Below are positions 29,903 through 39,122 of a stretch of DNA of 50,237 bases, piece after piece (position 1 is the first letter of the stretch; each line of letters begins with the position of its first letter). The position numbers and the translations under genes are program-made. The DNA is from Bacteroidales bacterium. Its GTDB lineage: Bacteria; Bacteroidota; Bacteroidia; Bacteroidales; F082. The stretch covers positions 1-50,237 of the forward strand of contig JAFYNK010000010.1 of NCBI GenBank assembly GCA_017548125.1. The letters are read 5' to 3'. Below the pieces are notes generated by a model, which was not told the origin of the DNA, did no database searches, and was given only the letters and a program-made list of their open reading frames with translations.

Positions 29903-31936
29903 TTATCTACAAAGTTCCAAAATGAAAGCGTATTCGAGGGCTATCTCCTTTATTCCTTCGAAGCGTCCTGATGCTCCGCCATGACCGAAGTCCATATTTG
30001 TCTTAAGATATAACGGGTTGTTATCGGTTTTCAGTTCACGCAGTTTTGCCACCCACTTGGCAGGTTCCCAATATTGCACCTGGCTATCGTGCAATCCTGT
30101 CGTGACGAGCATTGCAGGATAATCTTTGCGTTCCACGTTATCGTAAGGAGAATAAGAGAGCATATAGTCGTAATATTCTTTTTCGTTAGGGTTGCCCCAT
30201 TCGTCATATTCGCCTGTCGTCAATGGTATTGTATCGTCTAGCATTGTTGTAACGACATCGACGAAAGGCACCTGAGCTATTATTCCGCGCCACATTTCTG
30301 GAGCCATGTTAGCCACCGCTCCTACCAGCAGTCCACCAGCGCTTCCGCCCATAGCGAACATCTTATCATTATTAGTAAATCCTTCATTGACAAGATATTT
30401 ACCGCAATATATAAAATCTAGGAAAGTATTTTTCTTTTTCAGCAGTTTACCGTCTTCGTACCATTGGCGTCCCATTTCTTCGCCGCCTCTGATATGAGCG
30501 ACAGCCCACACGAAGCCTCTGTCGAGGAGCGAGAGACGTGCCGTTGAGAAATACGCGTCCATACTGCTGCCATACGAGCCGTAGCCGTAAAGCACCAAAG
30601 GATTAGCGCCGTCTTTCTTCATACCTTTTTTATATACTAACGAAATAGGCACCATCACGCCATCGTGCGAAGGAGCATAATGACGTTCCGTGACATAATC
30701 GTCGGGATTATAGCCGCCAATTATTTCCTGACGTTTCAAAAGCGTCGCTTCACGTTTTATCATATCATATTCATAAAGAGAAGCCGGCGTTGTCATGGAA
30801 TTATAGCCATATCTCAACAGATGCGAGTCGAAGTCAGGATTTGCCGATGAATATGCGGTATAAGTAGGTTCACCGAAGTCGATGTAATAATCCGTCGAGC
30901 CATCCCATGTTTTTATTCTTAACTTTATCAAGCCTTCCACGCGTTCTTCTATAACCAAATAGTCGGAGAACAAGTCAAAGTCTTCTATCAAGACATCATC
31001 ACGATGTGCGAGCAGCTCAGTCCAGTTTTCTCTTTCCGTCATATCGACAGGAGTCTTCATAATCTTGAAGTTCTTGGCGCCGTCGGCATTTGTCAAGATA
31101 TAGAAATCATTGCCATAATGGCCTATTCCATAGAGAAGGTCGTGTTCACGTTTTTGGAAGACCTTAAACTCATCGTACGGTCTGTCGGCATCTATGAAAC
31201 GTACTTCCGACGACATAGTGCTATCGGAGATTATCATTATATACCTTCTCGACTTCGTTTTGCCGACATAACAGCTATAGGCTGTATCATCCTCAAAATA
31301 AACGAGTTTGTCATTTTCGGCATCGTCGTTAAGTTTATGACGCATCACTTTGCATGAACGCAGCGATTCATCTTTTCTGCTATAAAACAAAGTCTCATTA
31401 TCGTTAGCCCAGACCATATTTCCCGTAGTATTTTCAATATCTTCGGAAAACATCTTTCCTGTTTCAATCTCCTTGATGAAGATGTGATATTGGCGGCGGC
31501 TCACCGTATCGACGCTGTATGCAATCAGCTTGTTATCAGGACTTATGCTATAAGCTCCGAGGTCAAAATAATGATGGCCTTCTGCCATTTTGTTGCCGTC
31601 GAGGAGTATCTCTTCCGGATTCTCCATGTTATCTTTACGGCGGCAATAGACAGGATATTCCTGGCCTTCTTCGTAACGCGAATAGTAATAATATCCGTTT
31701 CTTTTTATAGGATATGAGACGTCATCTTGTTTGATGCGTCCCACTATTTCGTCATAAATCTGTTTTTGCAGATCTTCAGTATCTTTCATCATAGTCTCCT
31801 GATAACGATTCTCTTGTTCGAGATAATCTATAACTTCAGGATTTTCACGTTCATTAAGCCAATAATAATTATCAATACGGATTTCCCCATGAGCGTTCAG
31901 TTCACGAGGACATTTTTTTGCTGTAGGTTTTTCCAT
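29903..31936 (-). CDS. ptrB: Oligopeptidase B-like S9 serine peptidase
   Basis: 677 residues, normal for the S9A oligopeptidase B branch. N-terminal HGEIRIDNYYWLNERENPEVIDYLEQEN, a seven-bladed beta-propeller (about 80-400) and an alpha/beta-hydrolase domain. The triad is visible: Ser in GGSAGGLLVGA, Asp in TTGLHDSQVQYWEP, His in FGHGGASGR; LYGYGSYG supplies the oxyanion Tyr region. No signal peptide, so cytoplasmic. Cuts short peptides, in this family usually after basic residues. Follows the TonB-dependent receptor gene by 4 bp, so the pair may take up and degrade peptides (inference). Confidence 0.92.
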   Translation of the reverse strand: MEKPTAKKCPRELNAHGEIRIDNYYWLNERENPEVIDYLEQENRYQETMMKDTEDLQKQIYDEIVGRIKQDDVSYPIKRNGYYYYSRYEEGQEYPVYCRRKDNMENPEEILLDGNKMAEGHHYFDLGAYSISPDNKLIAYSVDTVSRRQYHIFIKEIETGKMFSEDIENTTGNMVWANDNETLFYSRKDESLRSCKVMRHKLNDDAENDKLVYFEDDTAYSCYVGKTKSRRYIMIISDSTMSSEVRFIDADRPYDEFKVFQKREHDLLYGIGHYGNDFYILTNADGAKNFKIMKTPVDMTERENWTELLAHRDDVLIEDFDLFSDYLVIEERVEGLIKLRIKTWDGSTDYYIDFGEPTYTAYSSANPDFDSHLLRYGYNSMTTPASLYEYDMIKREATLLKRQEIIGGYNPDDYVTERHYAPSHDGVMVPISLVYKKGMKKDGANPLVLYGYGSYGSSMDAYFSTARLSLLDRGFVWAVAHIRGGEEMGRQWYEDGKLLKKKNTFLDFIYCGKYLVNEGFTNNDKMFAMGGSAGGLLVGAVANMAPEMWRGIIAQVPFVDVVTTMLDDTIPLTTGEYDEWGNPNEKEYYDYMLSYSPYDNVERKDYPAMLVTTGLHDSQVQYWEPAKWVAKLRELKTDNNPLYLKTNMDFGHGGASGRFEGIKEIALEYAFILELCR

Positions 31937-31940
31937 AATG

Positions 31941-34277
31941 TTAGAATGACAATGTTAATCCGAGGCTAGGCATCAACGGCAATTGATATATAGTTTTAGC
32001 TGTCATGATGTCGATATAGAAGATATTGCTTCTGTCATAGACGTTGGTGACGCTGAAGTCAGCTTCAAGTATCGTTGATTCGGTGAAATAGAACTTACGT
32101 TTAAGGTCGAAGTCGAGTCTGTGATAAGTAGGCAGCTGTCCTGTGTTAAGTTCGTCGTAAATGATACCGACGTTACCGCCTTGAGTATAAGGGTCGAAGT
32201 AGATGTTATCGTAAGGCAGTTCTTCATAGAATCCATTGACTTTAGTGAAAGGGAAACCTGTGCCGAAGTTCCATCGAGCGCTCAATTCCCATTGATTTTT
32301 AGCGCCGGCGGTATAAGTAGCGATAAGGTTCACATTATGACGGCGGTCGTAGTGAGTGCGATATGTGACTATTTCACCGGCAGCGTTTTCATAATTCTTT
32401 GTAACATAAGCCAATGAATATGCGCCCCAGAGATACCATCTCTTATCTTCGTATTTGACGGAGAAATCGACGCCGTAGGCATCGCCTGTCTCTATCATAA
32501 AATCTTTTCTTTCAATCTGAGGCGTTCCTGGAGGAGCTGTATTTTCGCTATATATCTGGTTTCTGTTCATGCTTGTAAGCTGGACAAAATCTTTATAATA
32601 ACCTTCGAGGTTGAGTGTCACGTTGTTATATACGTCAAATTCTGTTCCGAGGATATAATGTATAGCCTTTTGAAGTTTTGTTGTAATTTTTTCTCCGTTG
32701 AATGTTGAAGGAAGATTCATTTGTCCCGACAAGAATCCGTAGAAAAGATTGACCACGTCGCGATCGCTGTTGGCAGCGATAAGGTTTTGAGAATACACGC
32801 CTCCAGCAGCCTTGATGCGGAACCATTCTGTCACGTTATATTTTATTGCGACGCGAGGTTCTGGCGACACTTCCGACATAGAAGCATAAGCCTGGACTCT
32901 GAAGCTAGGCTCAAAAATCAAATTGTTAAACTGAGCCTTGTATTTGATATAAGCGCCTAATTCCGTTGTATTTTCCTCTTGAGTAATTCTGATGCCATTT
33001 GACTTTGTGTAATCGAACACCGTTTTAAATCCGAGCATCTCGATACCATATTTCAAAGTATTTTTGCCAAGGAAATAAGTGAAGGCGAAACCTGCATTGA
33101 AGCCATTTATAGAGCTTTCTCTATCAGGATTATTTTGTTCTTCGAGAACAGCTTTATAATCAGAGAACGCTATGTTACCTTCGATAAGCACCGGTGACTT
33201 TCCAGGAATGACGACGAAGTTGGTTCCTGCGCCATAGGAGTCCCATCCGAATGTAGAAATTGATTTATAATTATTTACATCATCAGTAAAATTAAATCCG
33301 AAGAAATTGATCTTACTTCCATTTGTCGAGTTAAGAGATATTTTTCCGTAAAGGTCTCTATAGTTGTAAGGCAACACCTCACCTCCAAGGATGCCTTTAT
33401 ACAACGTCTGGCTTGTTTTTTCTATATAAGAGTTTTTCGCTGACAAGATAAAAGAAGCCGTCATATCATCTGGATTTTTAGCTTTTTTTATCGGTCCTTC
33501 GAGAGTCACTTTTGCGCCGAAAGTGCTAGCGCCGACCTTACCAGCGATGCGTTTTTTATTACCGTCACGAGTTGTGATATCCATAACGGAAGATATACGT
33601 CCGCCATATTCAGCACCGAAACCGCCTGTGTAAATCTCGGCGTTTCTGATGATGTCGGTATCGAACACAGAGAAAAGTCCGATTGAGTGGAAAGGATTAT
33701 AAATCACCATTCCGTCGAGAAGCACCTTGTTTTGAATCGGCGAGCCGCCTCTGATGTAAAGCTGACCGCCTTGGTCGCCAGTGAAGACCACACCAGGTAG
33801 CACCTGAAGATACTGTGCAAGGTCAGCCTGACCGCCCATCGAAGGAATCTTAGTGATGGTTTTCGGAGTGATATTAACGACGGAAGTCTTGGTCTCAGTC
33901 TGAGCCTCCACCTTATCGGCCGTGACGCTTACAGCCTGAAGCACCACCGACGATTCTTCGAGATAATACTTTTTATTCAAGACTTCATTTTTTCTGAGAG
34001 ATATATTTTCAGAAATAGTGTCATATCCGAGGTTAGTGACGAGAAGCACATAATCGCCGTCAGGGATTCTTGTGATGTTAAAAAAACCGTTGATGTCAGT
34101 AGATGCACCTATCGTCGTGCCTTTTAAATATACGTTACAAAACATCATCGGCTCGCCCGACGATCTCTCATAGACAAAGCCTTTGACGTTATTATCGCTT
34201 TGCGCGAAAAGTTCAATGTTAGAAAAAAGTAATATTACTGTGATTATAAAAGCGGTAAGACTAAATTTCGTTTGCAT
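31941..34277 (-). CDS. TonB-dependent outer-membrane receptor with CarboxypepD-reg-like N-terminal domain
   Basis: 778 residues. Signal peptide (FSLTAFIITVILLFSNIELFAQ), a CarboxypepD-regulatory-like domain (GFVYERSSGEPMMFCNVYLKGTTIGASTDINGFFNITRIPDGDYVLLVTNLGYDT, in pieces), a plug (QVLPGVVFTGDQGGQLYIRGGSPIQNKVLLDGMVIYNP ... GGFGAEYGGRISSVMDITTRDG, in pieces) and a 22-strand-type barrel ending in the aromatic LMPSLGLTLSF. It imports a ligand at the cost of proton-motive force passed by TonB. There is no SusD partner next to it, so it is not a polysaccharide-utilisation SusC pair. The link with the oligopeptidase suggests a peptide-like cargo. First gene of the operon. Confidence 0.9.
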   Translation of the reverse strand: MQTKFSLTAFIITVILLFSNIELFAQSDNNVKGFVYERSSGEPMMFCNVYLKGTTIGASTDINGFFNITRIPDGDYVLLVTNLGYDTISENISLRKNEVLNKKYYLEESSVVLQAVSVTADKVEAQTETKTSVVNITPKTITKIPSMGGQADLAQYLQVLPGVVFTGDQGGQLYIRGGSPIQNKVLLDGMVIYNPFHSIGLFSVFDTDIIRNAEIYTGGFGAEYGGRISSVMDITTRDGNKKRIAGKVGASTFGAKVTLEGPIKKAKNPDDMTASFILSAKNSYIEKTSQTLYKGILGGEVLPYNYRDLYGKISLNSTNGSKINFFGFNFTDDVNNYKSISTFGWDSYGAGTNFVVIPGKSPVLIEGNIAFSDYKAVLEEQNNPDRESSINGFNAGFAFTYFLGKNTLKYGIEMLGFKTVFDYTKSNGIRITQEENTTELGAYIKYKAQFNNLIFEPSFRVQAYASMSEVSPEPRVAIKYNVTEWFRIKAAGGVYSQNLIAANSDRDVVNLFYGFLSGQMNLPSTFNGEKITTKLQKAIHYILGTEFDVYNNVTLNLEGYYKDFVQLTSMNRNQIYSENTAPPGTPQIERKDFMIETGDAYGVDFSVKYEDKRWYLWGAYSLAYVTKNYENAAGEIVTYRTHYDRRHNVNLIATYTAGAKNQWELSARWNFGTGFPFTKVNGFYEELPYDNIYFDPYTQGGNVGIIYDELNTGQLPTYHRLDFDLKRKFYFTESTILEADFSVTNVYDRSNIFYIDIMTAKTIYQLPLMPSLGLTLSF

Positions 34278-34387
34278 CTCAAATATTAAAAATTAACAAA
34301 AAACACGCCCGTCAAGGCATTTTTATAATTATGTGCAAAGTAACGAAAAAAAAGTCAGAAAAAGAATGATTTTTTCAATAAAAAAAG

Positions 34388-34424
34388 TTAAAAAAAAATT
34401 AACTCTGAGACCTGCCCAGAGCTA
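34388..34424 (-). terminator. Terminator-like hairpin after cbpA
   Basis: Minus strand: CTCTG, 9-nt loop, CAGAG, then TTAATTTTTTTTT. Short stem, good T run. Confidence 0.45.
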
Positions 34425-34431
34425 ATCACAT

Positions 34432-34482
34432 ATCAATTCATCAACTCATTGACTCATTGACTCATTGACTTATTGACTTTTC
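34432..34482. repeat. ACTCATTG 8-bp word array containing the cbpA stop codon
   Basis: About four copies of ACTCATTG/ACTTATTG. On the minus strand the last codons of cbpA (AGT CAA TAA) are part of the first unit. Confidence 0.75.
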
Positions 34483-35361
34483 ATAAGCTTCTTTGATGAG
34501 TTCGAGCTCTTTTGCCGAGAAATGTTCAGGAAGCAATATCTGCACTTTAAGCAACAGAGCGCCAGCACCTTCTTTTCCGTAGTGAGGCATGCCTAGACCT
34601 TTGAGTCGTAATGTGCTATTATTTTGCGTTTGAGCCTTTATCGGGACATTGACATCTCCTTTGAGAGTGTTGACTGTTATTTTTCCTCCAAGAATTGCAG
34701 TATAGACATCGACGTTTATGTTTCTTATGAGGTCGTCGCCATCGCGTTGATATACATGGTCGTTCATTATGACGACTTTAATGAGGAGGTCACCGTTCTC
34801 GCCGCCGTTTCTTCCAGGATGGCCTTTTCCTTTCAGGCGCAATATTTGTCCATCACGCACGCCTTCTTTTATCGTTATCTTGACGGAGCTGCCGCCAATA
34901 TCTATAAGACGCTGCGAACCTTGATACGCTTCCAATAAAGTAAGATTTATCGTCGCGTTGATGTCGCCGCCTTTTGCAGGACGAGCCGAGCGACGTCCTC
35001 CGCCCATTCCGCCCATGAAGCTACTGAAATCAAAGCCAGCGCCACTGCCCTGTCCGCCAAAAAACATATCGAAGAAATCCGAGAATCCGCTCGCATTGAA
35101 ACCATGCGCACCTCCACCAAACCCTGCGTTTTCATACTGCTTCCAGTTGGCGCCAAGCTCATCATACTTCTTGCGCGAATCAGCATTGCCCAAAACCTGA
35201 TACGCCTCTGAGATTTCCTTGAACTTCTCCTCCGCCACCTTGTCATCCGGATTCTTGTCAGGATGATATTTCACCGCCAACTTACGATAAGCCTTCTTGA
35301 TTTCATCCTGCGACGCAGAACGCTCAACACCTAATATTTTGTAATAATCTTTGTATTCCAT
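34462..35361 (-). CDS. cbpA: CbpA-type J-domain co-chaperone
   Basis: 299 residues. J domain at 1-70 with HPD (YHPDKNPDD), a Gly/Phe-rich linker (FGGGAHGF...GGMGGGRR), then two C-terminal substrate-binding beta domains ([51 protein letters not shown]). The CxxCxGxG zinc-finger repeats of DnaJ are absent, which places it with CbpA. It stimulates DnaK ATPase and delivers misfolded clients in the cytoplasm. Single gene; its stop codon is inside a short-word array, and further arrays lie upstream at 35365-35410. Confidence 0.92.
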   Translation of the reverse strand: MEYKDYYKILGVERSASQDEIKKAYRKLAVKYHPDKNPDDKVAEEKFKEISEAYQVLGNADSRKKYDELGANWKQYENAGFGGGAHGFNASGFSDFFDMFFGGQGSGAGFDFSSFMGGMGGGRRSARPAKGGDINATINLTLLEAYQGSQRLIDIGGSSVKITIKEGVRDGQILRLKGKGHPGRNGGENGDLLIKVVIMNDHVYQRDGDDLIRNINVDVYTAILGGKITVNTLKGDVNVPIKAQTQNNSTLRLKGLGMPHYGKEGAGALLLKVQILLPEHFSAKELELIKEAYEKSISQ

Positions 35362-35364
35362 TTT

Positions 35365-35526
35365 TTAAGTCTATAAGTCTATGTGTCTATATGTCTATAA
35401 GTCTATAAGTTTGTTTTTAAACGTTATTAAAATCATTTTGTTCAAAAAAAACTCGTTGTCTTGTTGTCTCGTTGTCTCGTTGTCTCGTTGTCTTGTTGTC
35501 TTGTAGTCTTGTAGTCTTGTAGTCTT
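35365..35526. repeat. Two 8-bp word arrays: TCTATAAG and TCGTTGTC/TTGTAGTC
   Basis: 35365-35410 has about six TCTATAAG-like units. 35453-35526 has about nine units that change gradually from TCGTTGTC to TTGTTGTC to TTGTAGTC and end exactly at the stop codon of the LiaF-like gene (minus-strand TAT TAA AGACTACAAG). Confidence 0.85.
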
Positions 35527-36449
35527 TAATACCTGTAAATTTCAACTCCTGATATTGCTCCTTCAAACTGTATGTCAATTTGCTTGTCAGCGGAAAAATA
35601 ATTGGAAGTCTCATAAACATTTCCCGACTTCTTGTCGAATCCTTCGAATTTCTTATTGCTCAACACCGACTCGCATTTTATCCTGCATCCTGTTTTTTCA
35701 GGGATTCCGATTCTAATATCAGAAACGCCCGTCTCAAGCATCACCTCCGTAGCGTCACACAAATCACCCAACTTGATGTCAATGTCACAAGCTCCACCAT
35801 TTATCTCAAGATTAGACACTTTATATGGCGAGAAATCGAAATTCATATTACAAGCTCCGAGGTTTATCTCAAAATCATATATTGGATTTTTATGTAACGC
35901 TATATTAAAATTATTGGATTTAAAGACCTTCGCATCAACATTAACATTATTCGTGCCTTCAAAACTTATTTCCGCATTATTGCCATCATAAACAACAGAG
36001 AAATCCTGTACCAAATAATTGCTAGCGTTTGTAGCCTTAACGAGATAATTCACTGGTGATGACAAGAATAGGTTTCCAGCTCCATAATCAATCTCAACAT
36101 TAGCCGTTTTAATTTTATCATCATAAGGTTCTGAAAATTCTTGAACGTCAACATCATCATCTATCATATCATAGCTGAAAGACGCAGGAGATTTCACATT
36201 ATCGCCGACATTATTATAATACAATAAACACGACAATAATATCAATACTATCACCAAAACTGATTTCAATAATTTATTTAAAGGAAGCATTGAAATGCCG
36301 AACATCACTAGAAATACCGGCCAGAATTTCGCAAGTTCCGACCACACTATTTCCAAATCGAACAATGTAACCATCAATGCGATGATTCCTATTGCGATAA
36401 GAATTATTCCACCTATGACGCCATTGTCCTTATTGTTATCCTTACTCAT
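35526..36449 (-). CDS. LiaF-like membrane protein
   Basis: 307 residues. N-terminal hydrophobic helices (GVIGGIILIAIGIIALMVTLF; FWPVFLVMFGISMLP; LLKSVLVIVLILLSCLLYY) resemble LiaI/LiaF membrane domains, followed by an acidic linker (about 95-115). A beta-helix-like soluble part (about 120-307) has repeated strands such as VEIDYGAGNLFLSS, FEINLGACNMNFDFS, LEINGGACDIDIKLG, VMLETGVSDIRIGIP. That repeat is typical of LiaF/DUF2154-type cell-envelope stress proteins. Its start overlaps the end of the PspC gene by 8 bp, so the two are translated together and probably act together at the inner membrane. Confidence 0.75.
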   Translation of the reverse strand: MSKDNNKDNGVIGGIILIAIGIIALMVTLFDLEIVWSELAKFWPVFLVMFGISMLPLNKLLKSVLVIVLILLSCLLYYNNVGDNVKSPASFSYDMIDDDVDVQEFSEPYDDKIKTANVEIDYGAGNLFLSSPVNYLVKATNASNYLVQDFSVVYDGNNAEISFEGTNNVNVDAKVFKSNNFNIALHKNPIYDFEINLGACNMNFDFSPYKVSNLEINGGACDIDIKLGDLCDATEVMLETGVSDIRIGIPEKTGCRIKCESVLSNKKFEGFDKKSGNVYETSNYFSADKQIDIQFEGAISGVEIYRY

Positions 36450-36882
36450 CGCTGCCTCCTTTCGAACTTGCTTTATAAATCATAACGGAGCCTATGACGA
36501 TGAGTATCAAAGGCCACAGTTTCCACATCCAGCCTATTGGAATAAAATTATTTATCAAGAACATCAAGCCCACGAGTATAACAACGACACCCGAAACTAT
36601 AGATGTCAATTTCTTATTTTCATCAGTCGGCCTACCGCTCGACGCCGTCTGAGAGCTTGTATCTTCCGGCTGCCTGTCAAAATCGAAGCTGACTTTTTTT
36701 TCAGGCAGCACTATCCACAAAATTATGTAAAGCCAGAATCCGAAACTGGCGAACAAAAGAGCAATGACAAAAAGCACTCTCACGAGAGCGACGTCCAGAT
36801 TAAAGTAATTAGCCAGTCCAGAGCAGACGCCGCCAACGACTTTATTCATCGGATTACGTTCAAGTTTTCCATTTTCACGCAT
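36442..36882 (-). CDS. PspC-domain protein with extra membrane helices
   Basis: 146 residues. PspC domain at about 8-65 (NKVVGGVCSGLANYFNLDVALVRVLFVIALLFASFGFWLYIILWIVLPE, in pieces), polar linker (about 66-95), then a LiaI-like pair of hydrophobic segments (SIVSGVVVILVGLMFLI; KLWPLILIVIGSVMIY). PspC proteins respond to inner-membrane stress. Overlaps the LiaF-like gene. Confidence 0.88.
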   Translation of the reverse strand: MRENGKLERNPMNKVVGGVCSGLANYFNLDVALVRVLFVIALLFASFGFWLYIILWIVLPEKKVSFDFDRQPEDTSSQTASSGRPTDENKKLTSIVSGVVVILVGLMFLINNFIPIGWMWKLWPLILIVIGSVMIYKASSKGGSDE

Positions 36883-36976
36883 AACATTTAATTTTTCAAG
36901 TTAACAATTTAATATCCATTTTTGATTATATAACGAAAAAAAATAAAATTGCTGCACGTTTTTTTCAATCATAAAG

Positions 36977-38761
36977 CTATTTATTCAAGAATCTTTTCAC
37001 CATCAATTCTTTCTCTTCGTCGCTACTATCTTTCATAAGCATAAGAAGCTCTGATTCAGGAATATCTTCAAATTTCTGGAGAAGAAGTCCGTCGAGAGCG
37101 TCATGGAAATCAGGGTCTATGTTGAAGCATAAAAACTTCGACTGCATCTTAAGATATTTCTTAAACAATGTCGGGAGGCGATAGTCGCCGTTACTAAGCT
37201 TCATCATATAACGGTCAAATTTCTCTATCGAAGCAATATTATTTTCGAGCAGGACATCAGCATCCACTTTCAAGAAATCGACAACGAAAGGAGTGCGTGC
37301 CTCTACAAGGTCTTTCAGCTCATCGCAAGAGAACTCCCTTGAAATATATTCGACCATCATGCTCTTATAGAACGTAGGATACCAGTTACTTATGCTTACA
37401 GGGCCAATGAAATATTCCACGTCTTTCATCTTATAAGCCACCATCATAAGACCTTTCAAAAGAAGCATGAGAGGAAGGATATCCTTCTGATAATCGACAG
37501 TGACGAAAGAACGTCCGAGTTCTATAGATTTCTTCAAGACATCTTTAAAAGGTTCTTTCAGTTTAAACAAAGAACTGATATAAAAACCATTGATGCCTTT
37601 TTGTTCCACAATCTCGCTTCCTATTCCGAGACGATAGCCACCTACAAGGCGATTCTCGTCTTTATCCCAAAGCACCAGATGTTTGTAATATGTATCATAT
37701 TTATCTGTATCGAGTTTTTTTCCACTGCCCTCGCCTATCGCACGGAAAGCCTCCTCACGACGGCGTCCCATTTCATACATGATGTTAGGTATGTCGTCAT
37801 AATCTGCGAAGTAACACTCATATTGAGCGCAAGTGAAGAGATGAGACTTCTCACGAATCTTTCTTAATTCGTTGATCAGCAAGTTAGACTTCAACGGAGG
37901 CGACAGCGATTCCTGTTTTGTTGTTGACACCTGAGATTCATGATTGTTGACATTAGCCTCGAGTGCGTAAGAACGAGCTCGCATATAAGCTGCGAGTCTC
38001 TTAGGGTCGTCATAAGCATCTATTTCAGACGGGAGTATAGGCTTGCCTATTTTCATTGTGATATGCTGGCCGCGTTTGTTGTAAAGCTCGTTAAGCAACA
38101 TAGCGGTTCCGAACATAGAATTAATCTTATCAAGTCTATAGAACTTATTAGAGTTTTTTCCATCGAAATATATTGGCACCACTGGCACTTTGGCTTTCTT
38201 GGCAAGTTTCGATATAGTCACTGACCACTCAATATCCTCCGGATAATCATTACCGTTATAACGCGACACCTCACCAGCAGGGAACACGCCCAAACCGTTG
38301 CCATTAGACAGATGTTCCATAGCGGCCTTTATTCCGCCCACGCTGCTACCCCATTCAGGGTTGTTCGTAAACGGATTGACAGGGATGAAAACATTTTTGA
38401 GATTAGGGATGTTCGACAATATGAAATTTGCCATCATCTTAAAGTCGGGACGAACTTTGGCAATGGCATCGAACAAAATTATTCCTTCTATCGCACCAAA
38501 AGGATGGTTGCCGACAACCATGAACGGTCCCTCTTTAGGGATAGCGCTAAGCTCCGCATCATTACTGTCGTAGGTGACGCCATATACATTCAGCATGTGT
38601 TGAGTGAATTGGCTGTCGTTCAAATGAGCTGAGGGAGAATACATTCTATTGATTTTATTCACTCCGAGCACGCTCATTGCCACAGACGCGAGTCCTCGGG
38701 TAAAAACATTATCTTTACCAATGACCTTGATAAGATCCTCTTTATGTATCAACTTTTTCAT
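36977..38761 (-). CDS. Bifunctional OlsF/GlsBA-like acyltransferase for amino-acid lipids
   Basis: 594 residues joining two enzymes. The N-terminal half (about 50-270) is a PlsC-type O-acyltransferase with VVGNHPFGAIEGI (HxxxxE catalytic motif variant) and FPAGEVSRYN. The C-terminal half (about 295-560) is an OlsB/hemolysin-like N-acyltransferase (EECYFADYDDIPNIMYEMGRRREEAFRAIGEGSGK-like stretch beginning CAQYECYFADY, LVGGYRLGIGSEI, FYISSLFKL, LGRSFVTVDYQK). Fusions of this type (OlsF) make ornithine lipids in one polypeptide. In Bacteroides the related GlsB and GlsA make glycine lipids from separate genes. Which amino acid is used here cannot be read. Its ATG overlaps the stop of a small PspC gene by 4 bp (ATGA), tying lipid synthesis to an envelope-stress protein. 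Confidence 0.85.
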   Translation of the reverse strand: MKKLIHKEDLIKVIGKDNVFTRGLASVAMSVLGVNKINRMYSPSAHLNDSQFTQHMLNVYGVTYDSNDAELSAIPKEGPFMVVGNHPFGAIEGIILFDAIAKVRPDFKMMANFILSNIPNLKNVFIPVNPFTNNPEWGSSVGGIKAAMEHLSNGNGLGVFPAGEVSRYNGNDYPEDIEWSVTISKLAKKAKVPVVPIYFDGKNSNKFYRLDKINSMFGTAMLLNELYNKRGQHITMKIGKPILPSEIDAYDDPKRLAAYMRARSYALEANVNNHESQVSTTKQESLSPPLKSNLLINELRKIREKSHLFTCAQYECYFADYDDIPNIMYEMGRRREEAFRAIGEGSGKKLDTDKYDTYYKHLVLWDKDENRLVGGYRLGIGSEIVEQKGINGFYISSLFKLKEPFKDVLKKSIELGRSFVTVDYQKDILPLMLLLKGLMMVAYKMKDVEYFIGPVSISNWYPTFYKSMMVEYISREFSCDELKDLVEARTPFVVDFLKVDADVLLENNIASIEKFDRYMMKLSNGDYRLPTLFKKYLKMQSKFLCFNIDPDFHDALDGLLLQKFEDIPESELLMLMKDSSDEEKELMVKRFLNK

Positions 38762-38949
38762 AACTCAGCAGGAACAAAAATCCACAAAATGAGATACAGG
38801 CCCATGCCCATTCCAGCAAATATTATCGAAGAAGCAACAATAGCTCTCACCAAGGTCACGTCAACGTCAAAATAATCTGCCAATCCAGAACATACGCCAC
38901 CCAAAATACGATTTGACATCTTGCGTCTGAATATTCTTTCTCTTCTCAT
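38758..38949 (-). CDS. Small PspC-domain protein
   Basis: 63 residues, basic N-terminus (MRRERIFRRK) then a complete PspC domain (RILGGVCSGLADYFDVDVTLVRAIVASSIIFAGMGMGLYLILWIFVP, in pieces). Inner-membrane protein, first gene of the unit with the OlsF-like enzyme; a second PspC is encoded at 36442-36882. Confidence 0.9.
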   Translation of the reverse strand: MRRERIFRRKMSNRILGGVCSGLADYFDVDVTLVRAIVASSIIFAGMGMGLYLILWIFVPAEL

Positions 38950-39045
38950 AACGAATGTTTTTTTCGGGTCTCAAAGATAAAACTTTTTTTAAAAACACCG
39001 AACATTCACATTTGACTAATAGTTTTGTTTTTTATTGAAATTTCG

Positions 39046-39076
39046 TTTGTAATACCAAAAACTTTTGTTACATTTG
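39046..39076 (+). promoter_or_regulatory. Promoter of iorAB
   Basis: TTTG (39046-39049), 19 bp spacer, TACATTTG (39069-39076), 46 bp before the ATG at 39123. Confidence 0.65.
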
Positions 39077-39122
39077 CAAACCATTAAAAAAGTAAATTTA
39101 ACAACAAAATCAAATAATAACA

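Noticed and set aside
31941-34277. SusC of a polysaccharide-utilisation locus
   Set aside because: No SusD partner is adjacent, and the neighbour is an oligopeptidase; called a general TonB-dependent receptor.
36295-36891. 198-codon plus-strand ORF opposite the LiaF-like and PspC genes
   Set aside because: Antisense to two real overlapping genes; composition rich in His, Asn and Arg as expected from reverse-reading.
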